A stretch of 45,942 nucleotides of DNA. It comes from Acaryochloris sp. IP29b_bin.148 (GTDB taxonomy: Bacteria; Cyanobacteriota; Cyanobacteriia; Thermosynechococcales; Thermosynechococcaceae). Below are positions 1 to 9,056 of the stretch, piece after piece. The stretch lies in NCBI RefSeq assembly GCF_028285565.1, contig NZ_JANQOY010000136.1, positions 1 to 45,942 on the forward strand, given 5' to 3'. Below the pieces are notes generated by a model. The model saw nothing but the letters and a program-made list of their open reading frames with translations. It ran no database searches and was not told where the DNA came from. The position numbers and the translations under genes are program-made. Positions within the stretch are counted from its first letter, which is position 1. Each line of letters opens with the position of its first letter.

Positions 1-1
1 T

Positions 2-67
2 TCCCTGGAAGAATGGCTGACAGGACACTACGGTGAACCTGCCCCCACTGCCCCTGCATTAGAGTGA
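2..67 (+). CDS. 3' end of an unidentified gene (partial)
   Basis: An open frame entering from the left edge ends with TGA at 65-67 and shows only 21 codons, finishing in a Pro/Ala-rich tail (GEPAPTAPALE). That is too little to identify a family. Its stop overlaps the ATG of the next gene in the arrangement TGATG, which suggests one operon with translational coupling to the DUF1822 gene. The only support is the open frame plus the coupling. Confidence 0.55.
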   Translation, partial: SLEEWLTGHYGEPAPTAPALE

Positions 68-1215
68 TGATCATGACGTCTGATTTAGCCTTATTTGATT
101 CCACCTATTTAGACATTGATGCGGACCTTCAGGCCCAGGCTTGGCAACAAAACGACGGCCCCAGTCGCTGGCAAGCCTATCTGAATCAGGTCTGTTTGGA
201 CACGGTGATTCCCTGGCTGCGGGAAGATCATGATCTGCGAGCGATACCCACGCTGAAATTGCCCTCCTTACAAAGTATTTGGGCCGTGGTGACGGGAACA
301 CCCATTCAGGTGGGGGCACAAAAATTAGTCCTGATTCCCACGGAAACGATTGATTTAGATGAACTGCGGGTTCCCCAAGAATGGGTGGATATTCCCCACT
401 GGATTGCGGATTATTATGTGGCGGCCCAGGTGAACCCTGATGAAGGTTGGGTGAGAATCGGTGGGTTTGCGAAACACCTACAGCTGAAGGAACAGGGGGC
501 GTATGATTGGTGCGATCGCACCTACACCCTCAACGATACAGATCTGACGTCGGACCTGAATGTGCTCTGGCTCACCCAGCAATTCAATCCCCAAGAGATC
601 ACCCAAGCCGCGGTCAATCCCTTGCCGACGCTATCCAAAGTCCAAGCCGATCAACTCATTCAACGCCTCGGCCATTCAGACCTCGTTACTCCTCGCTTAG
701 CCATTCCCTTTGAACAATGGGGCAGCTTAATGGCCCACGGCGGTTGGCGACAGCGGTTAGCAGTACAACGACGCGGCATCACTGAACAGCCCTCAGTGGG
801 GCAATGGCTGCGAACGGGGATGACCAATCTGGCCCAACAAATGGGCTGGCAATCGATGACGTTACAACCCCAACTCTCAGCGGCCCGAGGCGATCAATCC
901 GCAACCCCAATTGCAGCAATTTCGCGCCAGTTACAGATTGAGGGCCAGCCCTATGAGTTGAATATCTATGCAGTGGAAGTGGAGTCAGCGTGGCGGTTTG
1001 AACTGCGACCGGTGACCCCTGGTGCCATGATTCCAGCAGGGTTTGTGCTGCGATTACTAACGGAAGACTTAGAATCTTTTGAGGGGAACGAAGATCAAGC
1101 TTCTGAGCCTGTAGATCGGCTCTATATTGATGTCGCTTTGGACTCTGGTGAAGGTCTAGTTTGGACGGTTGAACCGCAGCCAGATCAGTACGATCAAGAA
1201 ATTTTGAACTTTTAA
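67..1215 (+). CDS. DUF1822 family protein
   Basis: About 382 residues. The pattern matches the cyanobacterial DUF1822 family, whose function is unknown: a Trp-rich N-terminal half with a segment like VLIPTETIDLDELRVPQEWVD, then an aqueous region reading DYYVAAQVNPDEGWVRIGG, and a later half predicted to be beta-rich. I see no signal peptide or membrane segment, so it is probably cytoplasmic. The ATG at 67 overlaps the stop of the preceding gene (TGATG); a GTG at 64 and an ATG at 73 are alternatives. The family call is from recalled sequence features, not a search. The stop is followed by the transposase remnant, so the operon probably ends here. Confidence 0.75.
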   Translation: MIMTSDLALFDSTYLDIDADLQAQAWQQNDGPSRWQAYLNQVCLDTVIPWLREDHDLRAIPTLKLPSLQSIWAVVTGTPIQVGAQKLVLIPTETIDLDELRVPQEWVDIPHWIADYYVAAQVNPDEGWVRIGGFAKHLQLKEQGAYDWCDRTYTLNDTDLTSDLNVLWLTQQFNPQEITQAAVNPLPTLSKVQADQLIQRLGHSDLVTPRLAIPFEQWGSLMAHGGWRQRLAVQRRGITEQPSVGQWLRTGMTNLAQQMGWQSMTLQPQLSAARGDQSATPIAAISRQLQIEGQPYELNIYAVEVESAWRFELRPVTPGAMIPAGFVLRLLTEDLESFEGNEDQASEPVDRLYIDVALDSGEGLVWTVEPQPDQYDQEILNF

Positions 1216-1344
1216 ATGATCAGATTGATATCTTAGATTAGTTGCCCAGACAGGTGAATGAAGTAGGCAGACCATTTACACTGCTTTAAGGCATCAGCTC
1301 TGAGAAGGGATGGGTCGAGCAGCGGACTTGGTGGTATTAGATGA

Positions 1345-1684
1345 AAATCGGGTTTGTCTCGCCTAGCAGTGGTGTGGGTAGACCAAGAGTACTCGGTGGA
1401 GAACTTTGAGCGAGCGGTACGGCAAGTGTGTGGTGAGCAAGTGCGCGTAGAAGTGATCAAACGGGAGACTCAAGGCTTTCCAGGTATTGCCCAAGCGCTG
1501 GGTTGTTGAACGGTGTTTTGGCTGGTTAAATCGCTATCGTCGTTTGGGGAAGGACTACGAATTTTATCCAGAAACGAGTGAAGCCATGATTTATGGCTGT
1601 TTTATTCGACTGCTCACACATCGATTAGTAACTTTAGTTTCTGTTGAGAAATCAGCTCTTAGTGGAACTGTCGGTTATATCTGA
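1345..1684 (+). pseudogene. IS5-type transposase remnant, 5'-truncated and frameshifted
   Basis: The C-terminal part of a DDE transposase of the IS5 superfamily. One frame (about 1345-1476) reads VVWVDQEYSVENFERAVRQ and [13 protein letters not shown]. The homology then continues in another frame as [19 protein letters not shown], which carries the last catalytic Glu region, and ends at the TGA at 1682-1684. The two frames join if one C is removed from TTTCCAG near 1476-1482, giving GFQVLPKRW. The N-terminal half, including the first catalytic Asp, is absent, and I could not find terminal inverted repeats. It is therefore a dead fragment. An ATG at 1487 gives an artificial 65-codon ORF. Confidence 0.8.
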
Positions 1685-2060
1685 TAGCACCATTTTCGAC
1701 ACAAGCAGAAATCTTGCCCACCCTGCCATTTAATCTTCTAAACGTAGATTTTGTGTATGTTTTAGCGTCTTATTTTAGTAGAAGAAAAATCTGATTTGTC
1801 TGAGTTTTTAGATGTCTCCAGTTAAAAATAAATCCAGTCCAGAGTCTTCTTCCCTGCAAGTAATTTAATTTTCAAGTTAGATGCAGATAAAGTTTGGGTA
1901 ATATTGAGATAGCTAATCTAATAAAAGAGCCATTTTGTTCTACCTGAATACTCAAAAAAATAGAAAACTTACTCTTTTCTAGCAAGAATATTCCACTAAA
2001 GAATACTCTGCTAAATCCCAGATTGAATACATCATATTGATCAACTGCTAGGAGTCTCTC
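1685..2060. other. AT-rich intergenic stretch
   Basis: About 376 bases between the transposase remnant and the next gene, clearly richer in A and T than the flanking genes. It has no convincing ORF on either strand; the minus-strand ORF overlapping it mostly shadows the 2061 gene. I see no terminator or known RNA. It presumably includes the promoter of the 2061 gene, but no clear -35/-10 pair stands out. Confidence 0.5.
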
Positions 2061-2378
2061 ATGAGAATGGAATTCAAAGGCTTTCATCCCAAAGATGCCA
2101 ATAGCGATGTCATTATTACCCTTACAGACAGTGGGATTGAATATTCTAACCCCAGCACCCGGGCTTTCCAATTTATTGCCTATACTCAGGTAGCTGGCTT
2201 TTCAGGTTGGTTACCTACCTATGGGTCATTGCATATCTATAGTAGCAACCCTAATCTTACGATTCACCTCAACTTCCCTCAAGAAGTAGCTGAAGATTAC
2301 CTTCGCCAGATTCAAGATGTTCTCAAAAAAGAAGTTGGCCCCAAAAATGCGAAACATCTAGTTGCTTCCATGGCTTGA
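2061..2378 (+). CDS. conserved-looking hypothetical protein, 105 aa
   Basis: I do not recognise the family. The protein has 105 residues, no signal peptide and no membrane segment. Its alternating hydrophobic pattern (DVIITLTDSGIEYSN, AFQFIAYTQVAGFSGW, SLHIYSSNPNLTIHLNF) followed by one amphipathic helix (AEDYLRQIQDVLKKEVG) suggests a small beta-sheet domain with a C-terminal helix, something like a PH-like fold; this is inference. The start is well placed: AGGAG at about 2049-2053 lies 7-8 bases before the ATG. It stands alone between the transposase remnant and the MerR gene in the accessory block. Confidence 0.65.
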   Translation: MRMEFKGFHPKDANSDVIITLTDSGIEYSNPSTRAFQFIAYTQVAGFSGWLPTYGSLHIYSSNPNLTIHLNFPQEVAEDYLRQIQDVLKKEVGPKNAKHLVASMA

Positions 2379-2532
2379 TTTTTGTCTATTTTTTGAGCAG
2401 TCTTCATAAATCCTATTAGTGCTTTTTGTGCTTATTTTGCAGGGCATTTTTGTCCCTGATCCGCTTAATTGCCATCTTTTTTGGGCATCATAAAACTAAC
2501 AGGTGAAAAGAATCTGAATCATTCTGAAGAAA

Positions 2533-3489
2533 ATGACAACTGGACTGCTCATTGGCCAATTAGCTAGCAAATTTGGTGTTTCTCCGCAAGCCATTCGCTA
2601 TTATGAGCAGCTTGGCCTCCTCAACCAACCATACCGCAATCGCTCAGGCTACCGCCTATATACTGTGGCAGCCCAGGACCGATTGTACATGATCCGCAGT
2701 GCCCAAAATTTCGGTTTATCCCTACATCAAATTAAAGAGATTCTAGATATAGGTGAGCATTCTCAAAACTCACAAATTCTCATGAAACAAATGGTGCAAA
2801 GCCATTTAGCAGAACTCGACCAGCAATTAGCAGAACTCGACCAAACCCGTCAGCAATTGAAGCGGCGCTTTGAACAATTCCAACAACTCAGTAGTGTTGG
2901 CCCTCAATCACAATCTTTATTAAAGCTACTGAAAACGATTGAAGACCATAATCATCCCGTTGCTGAAGAAGACGATGATATCAGCAACAGGATGCTGGCT
3001 CAATATGCTGCTGGAGAACGCTATTTTTCTGGTATCAAACTGATTGGCGCTAAGCTCAGTGGCACCCTTTTAAGTCATGCCAATTTCAATCGTGCTGAAT
3101 TGATGCTCGCCAGCTTAAATGAAACAGTCCTAGAAAAATGCACCTTTAGAGAGGCCTATCTTAGTGGTGCCGATATGATCGGTGCCTATCTAGAGCAAGC
3201 CGATTTATCCCATGCAGTTCTGGTCGGTTCAGATTTAAGCGAAGCGACCTTAGCAGGGGCTAGTTTGATTGGCAGCAATTTAGGGGGGGCTTGTTTATAT
3301 AAGGCCGATTTGCGGGGCGCGACTTTAAGCGAAGCCATCTTGATGGGAGCCAATTTGCAAGGGGCCGATTTGCGTGGAGTCAATCTGTTTGGCAGTAATT
3401 TACTCGATGCCAATCTCGAAGACGTAATTGTGGATGAACCTATCGTCATTGATAACTCAATCATAGGGTACCCACAAACTATTCCTTAA
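2533..3489 (+). CDS. MerR family regulator fused to pentapeptide repeats
   Basis: 318 residues in three parts. Residues 1-75 are a MerR winged helix-turn-helix (LIGQLASKFGVSPQAIRYYEQLGLL, shown in part as QAIRYYEQLGLL; then NRSGYRLY). Residues 76-130 form the dimerisation coiled coil, which contains an exact heptad duplication LAELDQQ/LAELDQT. From about 165 to 305 there are tandem pentapeptide repeats of the A(D/N)Lxx type (for example ADLRGATLSEAILMGANLQG), expected to fold as a right-handed beta-helix. MerR proteins usually end in a small-molecule or metal sensor; here a beta-helix takes that place. The gene lies 173 bases upstream of the RTX gene on the same strand, so it may regulate it, but this is inference. 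There are no Cys pairs typical of metal sensors. Confidence 0.88.
   Translation: MTTGLLIGQLASKFGVSPQAIRYYEQLGLLNQPYRNRSGYRLYTVAAQDRLYMIRSAQNFGLSLHQIKEILDIGEHSQNSQILMKQMVQSHLAELDQQLAELDQTRQQLKRRFEQFQQLSSVGPQSQSLLKLLKTIEDHNHPVAEEDDDISNRMLAQYAAGERYFSGIKLIGAKLSGTLLSHANFNRAELMLASLNETVLEKCTFREAYLSGADMIGAYLEQADLSHAVLVGSDLSEATLAGASLIGSNLGGACLYKADLRGATLSEAILMGANLQGADLRGVNLFGSNLLDANLEDVIVDEPIVIDNSIIGYPQTIP
2806..2843 (+). repeat. 21-bp coding tandem duplication in the MerR coiled coil
   Basis: TTAGCAGAACTCGACCA occurs at 2806-2822 and again at 2827-2843, a period of 21 bases. It encodes LAELDQ twice, so exactly one heptad of the predicted dimerisation helix has been duplicated. The near-perfect DNA identity points to a recent event. 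Confidence 0.8.
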
Positions 3490-3602
3490 CCTAGATTCAG
3501 ATGATTGAAACCTATCATCAGGACTCCATCAAGTGGTGTAGTCCACAGAGCACTCTACTCATAGAAATTAATTTATATAAGTTTTTTTTATAGCTTTTGC
3601 TA

Positions 3603-3629
3603 TTGACACTCAAGCAAACTTTAGCTTTT
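3603..3629 (+). promoter_or_regulatory. possible promoter -35 box before the RTX gene
   Basis: A perfect TTGACA lies at 3603-3608 in an AT-rich leader. A weak -10-like hexamer (TTTTAG) follows about 17 bases later. It sits 55 bases before the RTX start codon, suggesting the RTX gene has its own promoter separate from the MerR gene. The -10 match is poor, so confidence is low. Confidence 0.35.
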
Positions 3630-3662
3630 AGCCTGAAAAGGTATTAGATCCAGGGGGAAACC

Positions 3663-6600
3663 ATGCAAGTATTTGGTACTAACACCAGCGAAGAACTTTT
3701 TGGCTCAATTACAGATGATGTTGTAATAGGCAAGGAAGGCGACGATACCATCCTTGGCGGCGAAGGCGATGATGTTTGGCTATCGGGTAACGAAGGCGAT
3801 GATGTCGTCAAAGGCGGCACCGGCAACGATACGCTCTCTGGCAGCCGAGGCAACGACTGGATGCATGGCGATGAAGGTGGTACCCAAAACTGGCAACAAG
3901 ATGTAAATGGCAATTACACCTATACCGGTCCCGTGGATGAAAGCGGTGCAGGCTTTGCCGATCCCAACGCCATTCGCAGTGGCACTCAAAATGACGACCT
4001 TCTCTTAGGCGGCATTGGTAATGATGTCCTCATCGGTGGCTTAGGTAAAGACGCCATCATCGGCGATCAAGGCGCAGATATGATTATTGGCGGCCAAGGC
4101 GATGACTACTGGTTGGCCGGTGAAGCAGGCGATGACACCCTGCATGGAGATGCGGGCGATGATATTCTCAGCGGCGGCGAAGGCAATGACTTCGTGACGG
4201 GTGGTGTTGGCAACGACAACCTACTCGGCAATGAAGGTCAAGATACATTATTAGCCGGTTCGGGTTTCGATTATGTGGATGGCGGTACGGGGGATGACTT
4301 AGTCGACGGGGGTGAAGGCGCTGACACTCTTAAAGGCGGTCTAGGGGATGACAAAATCCTGGGACAGTCTGGCAATGACATTCTCATAGGAGAAGCCGGT
4401 AATGATGAGCTAATCGGGGGTGCCGGTGACGACTACTGGATGTCTGGCGGCGAAGGCAGCGACACCCTCTACGGTGAGCAAGGCCACGACATCATGGATG
4501 GTGGCGAAGGCAACGATATCCTCTATGGCGGCGCAGATGATGACACCATGATGGGGGGAGCGGGCGACGATGCTCTCTTTGGTGGTGAACATATCGATCA
4601 TATGGATGGGGGCACCGGTGCAGATACCCTATCTGGGGGGCACGGAGATGACAATATCCATGGTGGCGAAGGCAATGACCTGATTGCTGGTGAAGGTGAC
4701 CAGGATGTTCTCTACGGCGATGCTGGGCAAGACACCATCAGCGGTGGTGCGGGTCATGACTTTATCGATGGTGGACTAGGCGATGACCTCCTCTCCGGCG
4801 ACGAAGGCATGGATGCCATTGAAGGTGGCCAAGGTAATGACACCATCGACGGAGGCGTTGGCAACGATGGCTGGCTCTCGGGTGGTGAAGGCGCTGATTT
4901 AATCGATGGCGGTGCGGGTGAAGATGTACTGTCCGGCGGTGAAGGTGAAGATACCCTTCTCGGTAATACCGGTAATGATGTTCTGATGGGCGACGCGGGT
5001 AATGATTACCTCAATGCGGGTGAAGGCGACGACTACTGGGTTGACGGTGGCGCCGGTAATGACCTCGTTGAAGGCGGCCTCGGCAATGATGTGGTTGCAG
5101 GGGGTGCTGATCAAGACACCGTTAGCGGTGGTGAAGGCAATGATGTCGTCCTTGGAAATACAGGCGATGACCTGCTCACAGGTGATGCGGGTAATGACAT
5201 CCTTGATGGAGGCGAAGGTGCCGACCAACTCAGTGGTGGACTCGACAGCGACACTCTCAGCGGTGGTGAAGGCAATGACGTTCTCAAAGGCGATGCTGGC
5301 AATGACGTCCTCAAAGGCGATGCGGGTGATGACATCCTCAAAGCAGGTGCCGGCGACGATTTCTGGGTTGACGGTGGCGTTGGTAATGACCTCATTGAAG
5401 GCGGCAGCGGCAATGACATTGTCTCTGGTGATTTAGGAGATGACACTGTTTCTGGCGGTGAAGATGATGATACGGTCATCGGTGGCGCAGGCAATGATGT
5501 TCTGTCTGGAGACGCAGGCAATGATGTTCTCCTCGGAGATGAGGGATTCGATACGCTTGACGGGGGTACTGGTAACGATACTCTAGCTGGTGGTGACAAT
5601 GCCGACCTTCTCAAAGGGGGTGCAGGTCTAGATATCCTGGAGGGTGGCACCGGCGACGATACCCTCATAGGTGGCGATGATGATGACGTGCTCATGGGAG
5701 ATGCTGGCGATGATGTATTGTCCGGTGACGCTGGCAATGACATTCTCAACGGCGGTGAAGGTCAAGACCAACTCAGTGGTGGTCTCGGAAGTGATACTCT
5801 CAGTGGCGGTGACGGTAATGATGTCTTAGAAGGCGATGCCGGCAATGATGTTCTCCAGGGCGATGCGGGTGATGACATCCTCAAAGGTGGCGAAGGTGAT
5901 GACTACTGGGTTGATGGTGGCGCTGGTAATGACTTCGTTGAAGGCGGTCTAGGAAGTGACATCGTTTCTGGTGGCGAAGGAGCTGACACCGTTTCCGGTG
6001 GCGAAGGAGCTGATACAGTCCTAGGTGGCGCTGGCGAAGACCTACTAACCGGTGATGCTGGGAATGATGTTCTCCAAGGCGATGCCGGACTAGACACCCT
6101 ATACGGTGGGGCTGGTAACGACACCCTAGGCGGCGGTGACAATGCTGACCTACTGAAGGGTGAAGCTGGCTCAGATGTTTTAGAAGGCGGCGCTGGCAAC
6201 GATACCCTTTTCGGTGGTGAAGAAAAAGACGTTCTCATGGGCGATGCCGGGGATGACGTCCTCTCTGGTGATGCCGGCAACGACTACTTAAGTGGTGGTG
6301 AAGGGGCCGACCAGCTCAGTGGTGGCGAAGGCCAGGATGTCATTGAAGGCGGCGCAGGGGCTGACGTTATTTCTGGTAATACCGGCAATGACGAGTGGCT
6401 GTCCGGGAACGCTGGCAATGACATCGTTGATGGCGGCAGCGGCAATGACTTCTTAAGTGGAGGTGAAGGCGCTGATACCCTCCTAGGTGGAGACGGAAAC
6501 GACGTCGTCTTTATTGACGCTGCCGACACTCAAATCCTCGGTGGTGAAGGTTATGACGTTGCCATTGTAGAGTCTGCAGAAGGCGTCGTCTTTGATGCAG

Positions 6601-9029
6601 GGGCCAACAGCTTTGATGAAGCCCACGGCAACAGTGGTGATGATGTTTTCTCCCACACAAATGGTGCTGGAGCTCCCGCTTCGACCACAGTGGCGTTGTT
6701 CGGTAAAGGCGGTAATGACCAACTATCCGGTGGATCAGCCAATGACTATCTTGAAGGTGGCACGGGCGACGATACCCTAGCGGGTGGGGCGGGTGAAGAT
6801 ACTGCGATCGCAGGTGAAGGCAACGACCTAATTTCCGGTGAAGCAGGCCACGATTACCTCGAAGGCAACGCTGGGGATGACACCCTCGAAGGCGGTACTG
6901 AGAACGACATGTTGGTCGGTGGTGAGGGTGCAGATGCCCTATATGGCGGTGACGGCTCTGACACATTGCTATTTGATGCGGATGACATCGTAGTCGATGG
7001 TGGCGACGGTTATGACATCGCTCGTGCTCAAGGCAACCAGCCGGTCACCCTAGACCTCGGTGCCAGCCAAATTGAACTCGCCTACGGTTCTGGCGGCGAT
7101 GATGTCTTTACCAATTCCGGTACCGAGAATGTCGAAATTCATGGTGAAGCTGGCGATGACAGTATCACGGGCGGCACCGGCCATGAGAACCTCGATGGCG
7201 GAGCAGGCAATGACATCATTCTTGCCGGGGCAGGCAATGATATCCTCTCTGGCGGTACAGGAGATGACCTGTTAGAAGGGCAAGAGGGCAATGATGTGCT
7301 CTCGGGCAATGCTGGAGCCGATACCCTTATGGGCGGTGCAGGCAACGACACCCTTAACTTCGATGGTGATGACACCTTCGATGGTGGCGACGGTACAGAC
7401 GTTGCCAAACTCCAAAGTAGCGATGGTCTAACCCTCAATATTGATGATGTCAGCATCGAAGAAATCCACGGTAATGCTGGCAACGACCAATTTACCTCTA
7501 GCAATGGCACCAACATTAAAATGTATGGCCTAGTTGGCGATGACACCCTTACCAGTGGCAGCGGCAGCGATCGCTTAGAGGGTGGCAGCGGCAACGATGT
7601 CTTATCCTCTGGCGGTGGCAACAATGCTCTATTCGGTGGCGACGGTAACGATAGCCTAACGACTGCCGGAGGCAAAGACACCTTAGATGGTGGGTCTGGC
7701 AACGATACTCTCAGCGCTGATAACGGCAACGATAGTCTGCTGGGCGGTAGTGGCGATGACCTCTTAGATGCTGGGTCTGGCAACGACATCCTGAAAGGAG
7801 ATGCAGGTGCAGACCAATTAATCGGGGGTGCCGGTAACGATAAGCTTTACTTCGATGCCGACGATACGGTAGTTGAGGGTGGCACGGGTACTGATACGGC
7901 TTACTACCAAAGCACCTCTGATCTAAACATGGATATCGATGCCGCTAGCATCGAAACCCTCTATGCCAATAGCGGTAATGACGAAATTACCTCTACGAAT
8001 GGTGCCAAAGTGAAGCTCTACGGCCAGGGAGGCAATGACACCCTTTCTAGTGGCAGCGGCAGCGACCGCTTAGATGGCGGTGCTGGGGATGACGTCTTGA
8101 CCACGACGGGTGGCAACAACACCCTCAAAGGTGGATCAGGAAATGACACCCTTACTAGTGGCAGCGGTAATGACACATTGGATGGCGGCAACAATGACGA
8201 TATCCTTAATGCGGGTGCTGGTGCAGACATCCTCAAAGGCGGTAGCGGCAATGATGCGCTCGAAGGCGGTAGTGGCAATGACAAACTCTATGGTGGGTCT
8301 GGTATTGACACACTCTCCGGGGGAGAGGGTAATGACTCTCTCTATGCCGACAGTGGCAATGACCTTTTAGATGGTGGCGCTGGCAACGACGAGCTATTTG
8401 GCAGCACTGGGAACAACCAACTGCTGGGTGGAGACGGTAATGATGCGCTCTATGGAGTCAACGGATCTAATGATCTACAGGGGGGTGCCGGTCAAGACTC
8501 CTTATATGGTGGCAGTGGTGCTGATCAGCTCTTTGGCGATGCCGGAAATGACGGCCTTTATGCTGGCATCGGTAATGATGTTCTTGACGGTGGCGCCGGT
8601 AATGATACCCTGATGGGTCAAGAAGGCAATGACACCTTGCTAGGTGGTAGTGGTGACGATGTCTTAGTGGGTGCCAACAGCGATACGCTTAAAGGCAGTG
8701 GTTCCATTGACTATCTAACCGGGGGTGATGGAGCAGACTACTTTGTTCTCGGAGGGGATATTGCTTACTACAACGATGGAGATGATACCTCAGCAGGTCT
8801 GAATGACTTTGCAGTGATTACTGATTTCAATGGTAATCAAGATTTCATCCAGATGAGTGGTTCATCCACAGACTACGTTATGGGAGTTGCGGCACTTGGC
8901 ATGAGTGGCACAGGAATCTATCTAGACTCAAATGGTGATGGTATTGCTGGAGGTGCAGATGAACTGATTGCTAATGTAATAAGTGACTCTGGTTTCACCC
9001 TGACAGATACTACCTTTATCTATATCTAG
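3663..9029 (+). CDS. giant RTX (hemolysin-type calcium-binding repeat) protein, 1788 aa
   Basis: Almost the whole protein is Gly/Asp-rich nonapeptide repeats of the GGxGxDxLx type, from about residue 20 to 1690. Such repeats are known to form calcium-filled parallel beta-rolls after secretion. There is no N-terminal signal peptide. The last ~90 residues leave the repeat (AVITDFNGNQDFIQMSG, then SNGDGIAGGADELIANV), as in type I secreted RTX proteins, where the uncleaved signal is C-terminal. Eight Trp residues (39, 150, 259, 404, 459, 568, 749, 912) mark special 10-residue repeats. Four related non-RTX inserts lie near residues 947-1019, 1102-1166, 1231-1294 and 1395-1459. No enzymatic domain is visible, so an adhesin or surface-layer role is likelier than a toxin. 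AGGGGG precedes the ATG. No type I secretion genes are in the window. Confidence 0.93.
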   Translation: MQVFGTNTSEELFGSITDDVVIGKEGDDTILGGEGDDVWLSGNEGDDVVKGGTGNDTLSGSRGNDWMHGDEGGTQNWQQDVNGNYTYTGPVDESGAGFADPNAIRSGTQNDDLLLGGIGNDVLIGGLGKDAIIGDQGADMIIGGQGDDYWLAGEAGDDTLHGDAGDDILSGGEGNDFVTGGVGNDNLLGNEGQDTLLAGSGFDYVDGGTGDDLVDGGEGADTLKGGLGDDKILGQSGNDILIGEAGNDELIGGAGDDYWMSGGEGSDTLYGEQGHDIMDGGEGNDILYGGADDDTMMGGAGDDALFGGEHIDHMDGGTGADTLSGGHGDDNIHGGEGNDLIAGEGDQDVLYGDAGQDTISGGAGHDFIDGGLGDDLLSGDEGMDAIEGGQGNDTIDGGVGNDGWLSGGEGADLIDGGAGEDVLSGGEGEDTLLGNTGNDVLMGDAGNDYLNAGEGDDYWVDGGAGNDLVEGGLGNDVVAGGADQDTVSGGEGNDVVLGNTGDDLLTGDAGNDILDGGEGADQLSGGLDSDTLSGGEGNDVLKGDAGNDVLKGDAGDDILKAGAGDDFWVDGGVGNDLIEGGSGNDIVSGDLGDDTVSGGEDDDTVIGGAGNDVLSGDAGNDVLLGDEGFDTLDGGTGNDTLAGGDNADLLKGGAGLDILEGGTGDDTLIGGDDDDVLMGDAGDDVLSGDAGNDILNGGEGQDQLSGGLGSDTLSGGDGNDVLEGDAGNDVLQGDAGDDILKGGEGDDYWVDGGAGNDFVEGGLGSDIVSGGEGADTVSGGEGADTVLGGAGEDLLTGDAGNDVLQGDAGLDTLYGGAGNDTLGGGDNADLLKGEAGSDVLEGGAGNDTLFGGEEKDVLMGDAGDDVLSGDAGNDYLSGGEGADQLSGGEGQDVIEGGAGADVISGNTGNDEWLSGNAGNDIVDGGSGNDFLSGGEGADTLLGGDGNDVVFIDAADTQILGGEGYDVAIVESAEGVVFDAGANSFDEAHGNSGDDVFSHTNGAGAPASTTVALFGKGGNDQLSGGSANDYLEGGTGDDTLAGGAGEDTAIAGEGNDLISGEAGHDYLEGNAGDDTLEGGTENDMLVGGEGADALYGGDGSDTLLFDADDIVVDGGDGYDIARAQGNQPVTLDLGASQIELAYGSGGDDVFTNSGTENVEIHGEAGDDSITGGTGHENLDGGAGNDIILAGAGNDILSGGTGDDLLEGQEGNDVLSGNAGADTLMGGAGNDTLNFDGDDTFDGGDGTDVAKLQSSDGLTLNIDDVSIEEIHGNAGNDQFTSSNGTNIKMYGLVGDDTLTSGSGSDRLEGGSGNDVLSSGGGNNALFGGDGNDSLTTAGGKDTLDGGSGNDTLSADNGNDSLLGGSGDDLLDAGSGNDILKGDAGADQLIGGAGNDKLYFDADDTVVEGGTGTDTAYYQSTSDLNMDIDAASIETLYANSGNDEITSTNGAKVKLYGQGGNDTLSSGSGSDRLDGGAGDDVLTTTGGNNTLKGGSGNDTLTSGSGNDTLDGGNNDDILNAGAGADILKGGSGNDALEGGSGNDKLYGGSGIDTLSGGEGNDSLYADSGNDLLDGGAGNDELFGSTGNNQLLGGDGNDALYGVNGSNDLQGGAGQDSLYGGSGADQLFGDAGNDGLYAGIGNDVLDGGAGNDTLMGQEGNDTLLGGSGDDVLVGANSDTLKGSGSIDYLTGGDGADYFVLGGDIAYYNDGDDTSAGLNDFAVITDFNGNQDFIQMSGSSTDYVMGVAALGMSGTGIYLDSNGDGIAGGADELIANVISDSGFTLTDTTFIYI

Positions 9030-9056
9030 TTCTAAATACTCAGTCTCTTAGCTCGC

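Noticed and set aside
1872..2171. Minus-strand ORF of 99 codons
   Set aside because: Half of it is the complement of the 2061 gene and the rest is AT-rich non-coding DNA; no ribosome site, and the sequence is not protein-like.
3644..8370. Many long ORFs on the minus strand and in other plus frames inside the RTX gene, rich in Ser/Pro, Val/Ile or Met
   Set aside because: They mirror the repetitive Gly/Asp codons of the RTX gene; their composition is uniform and no known domain or ribosome site is present.
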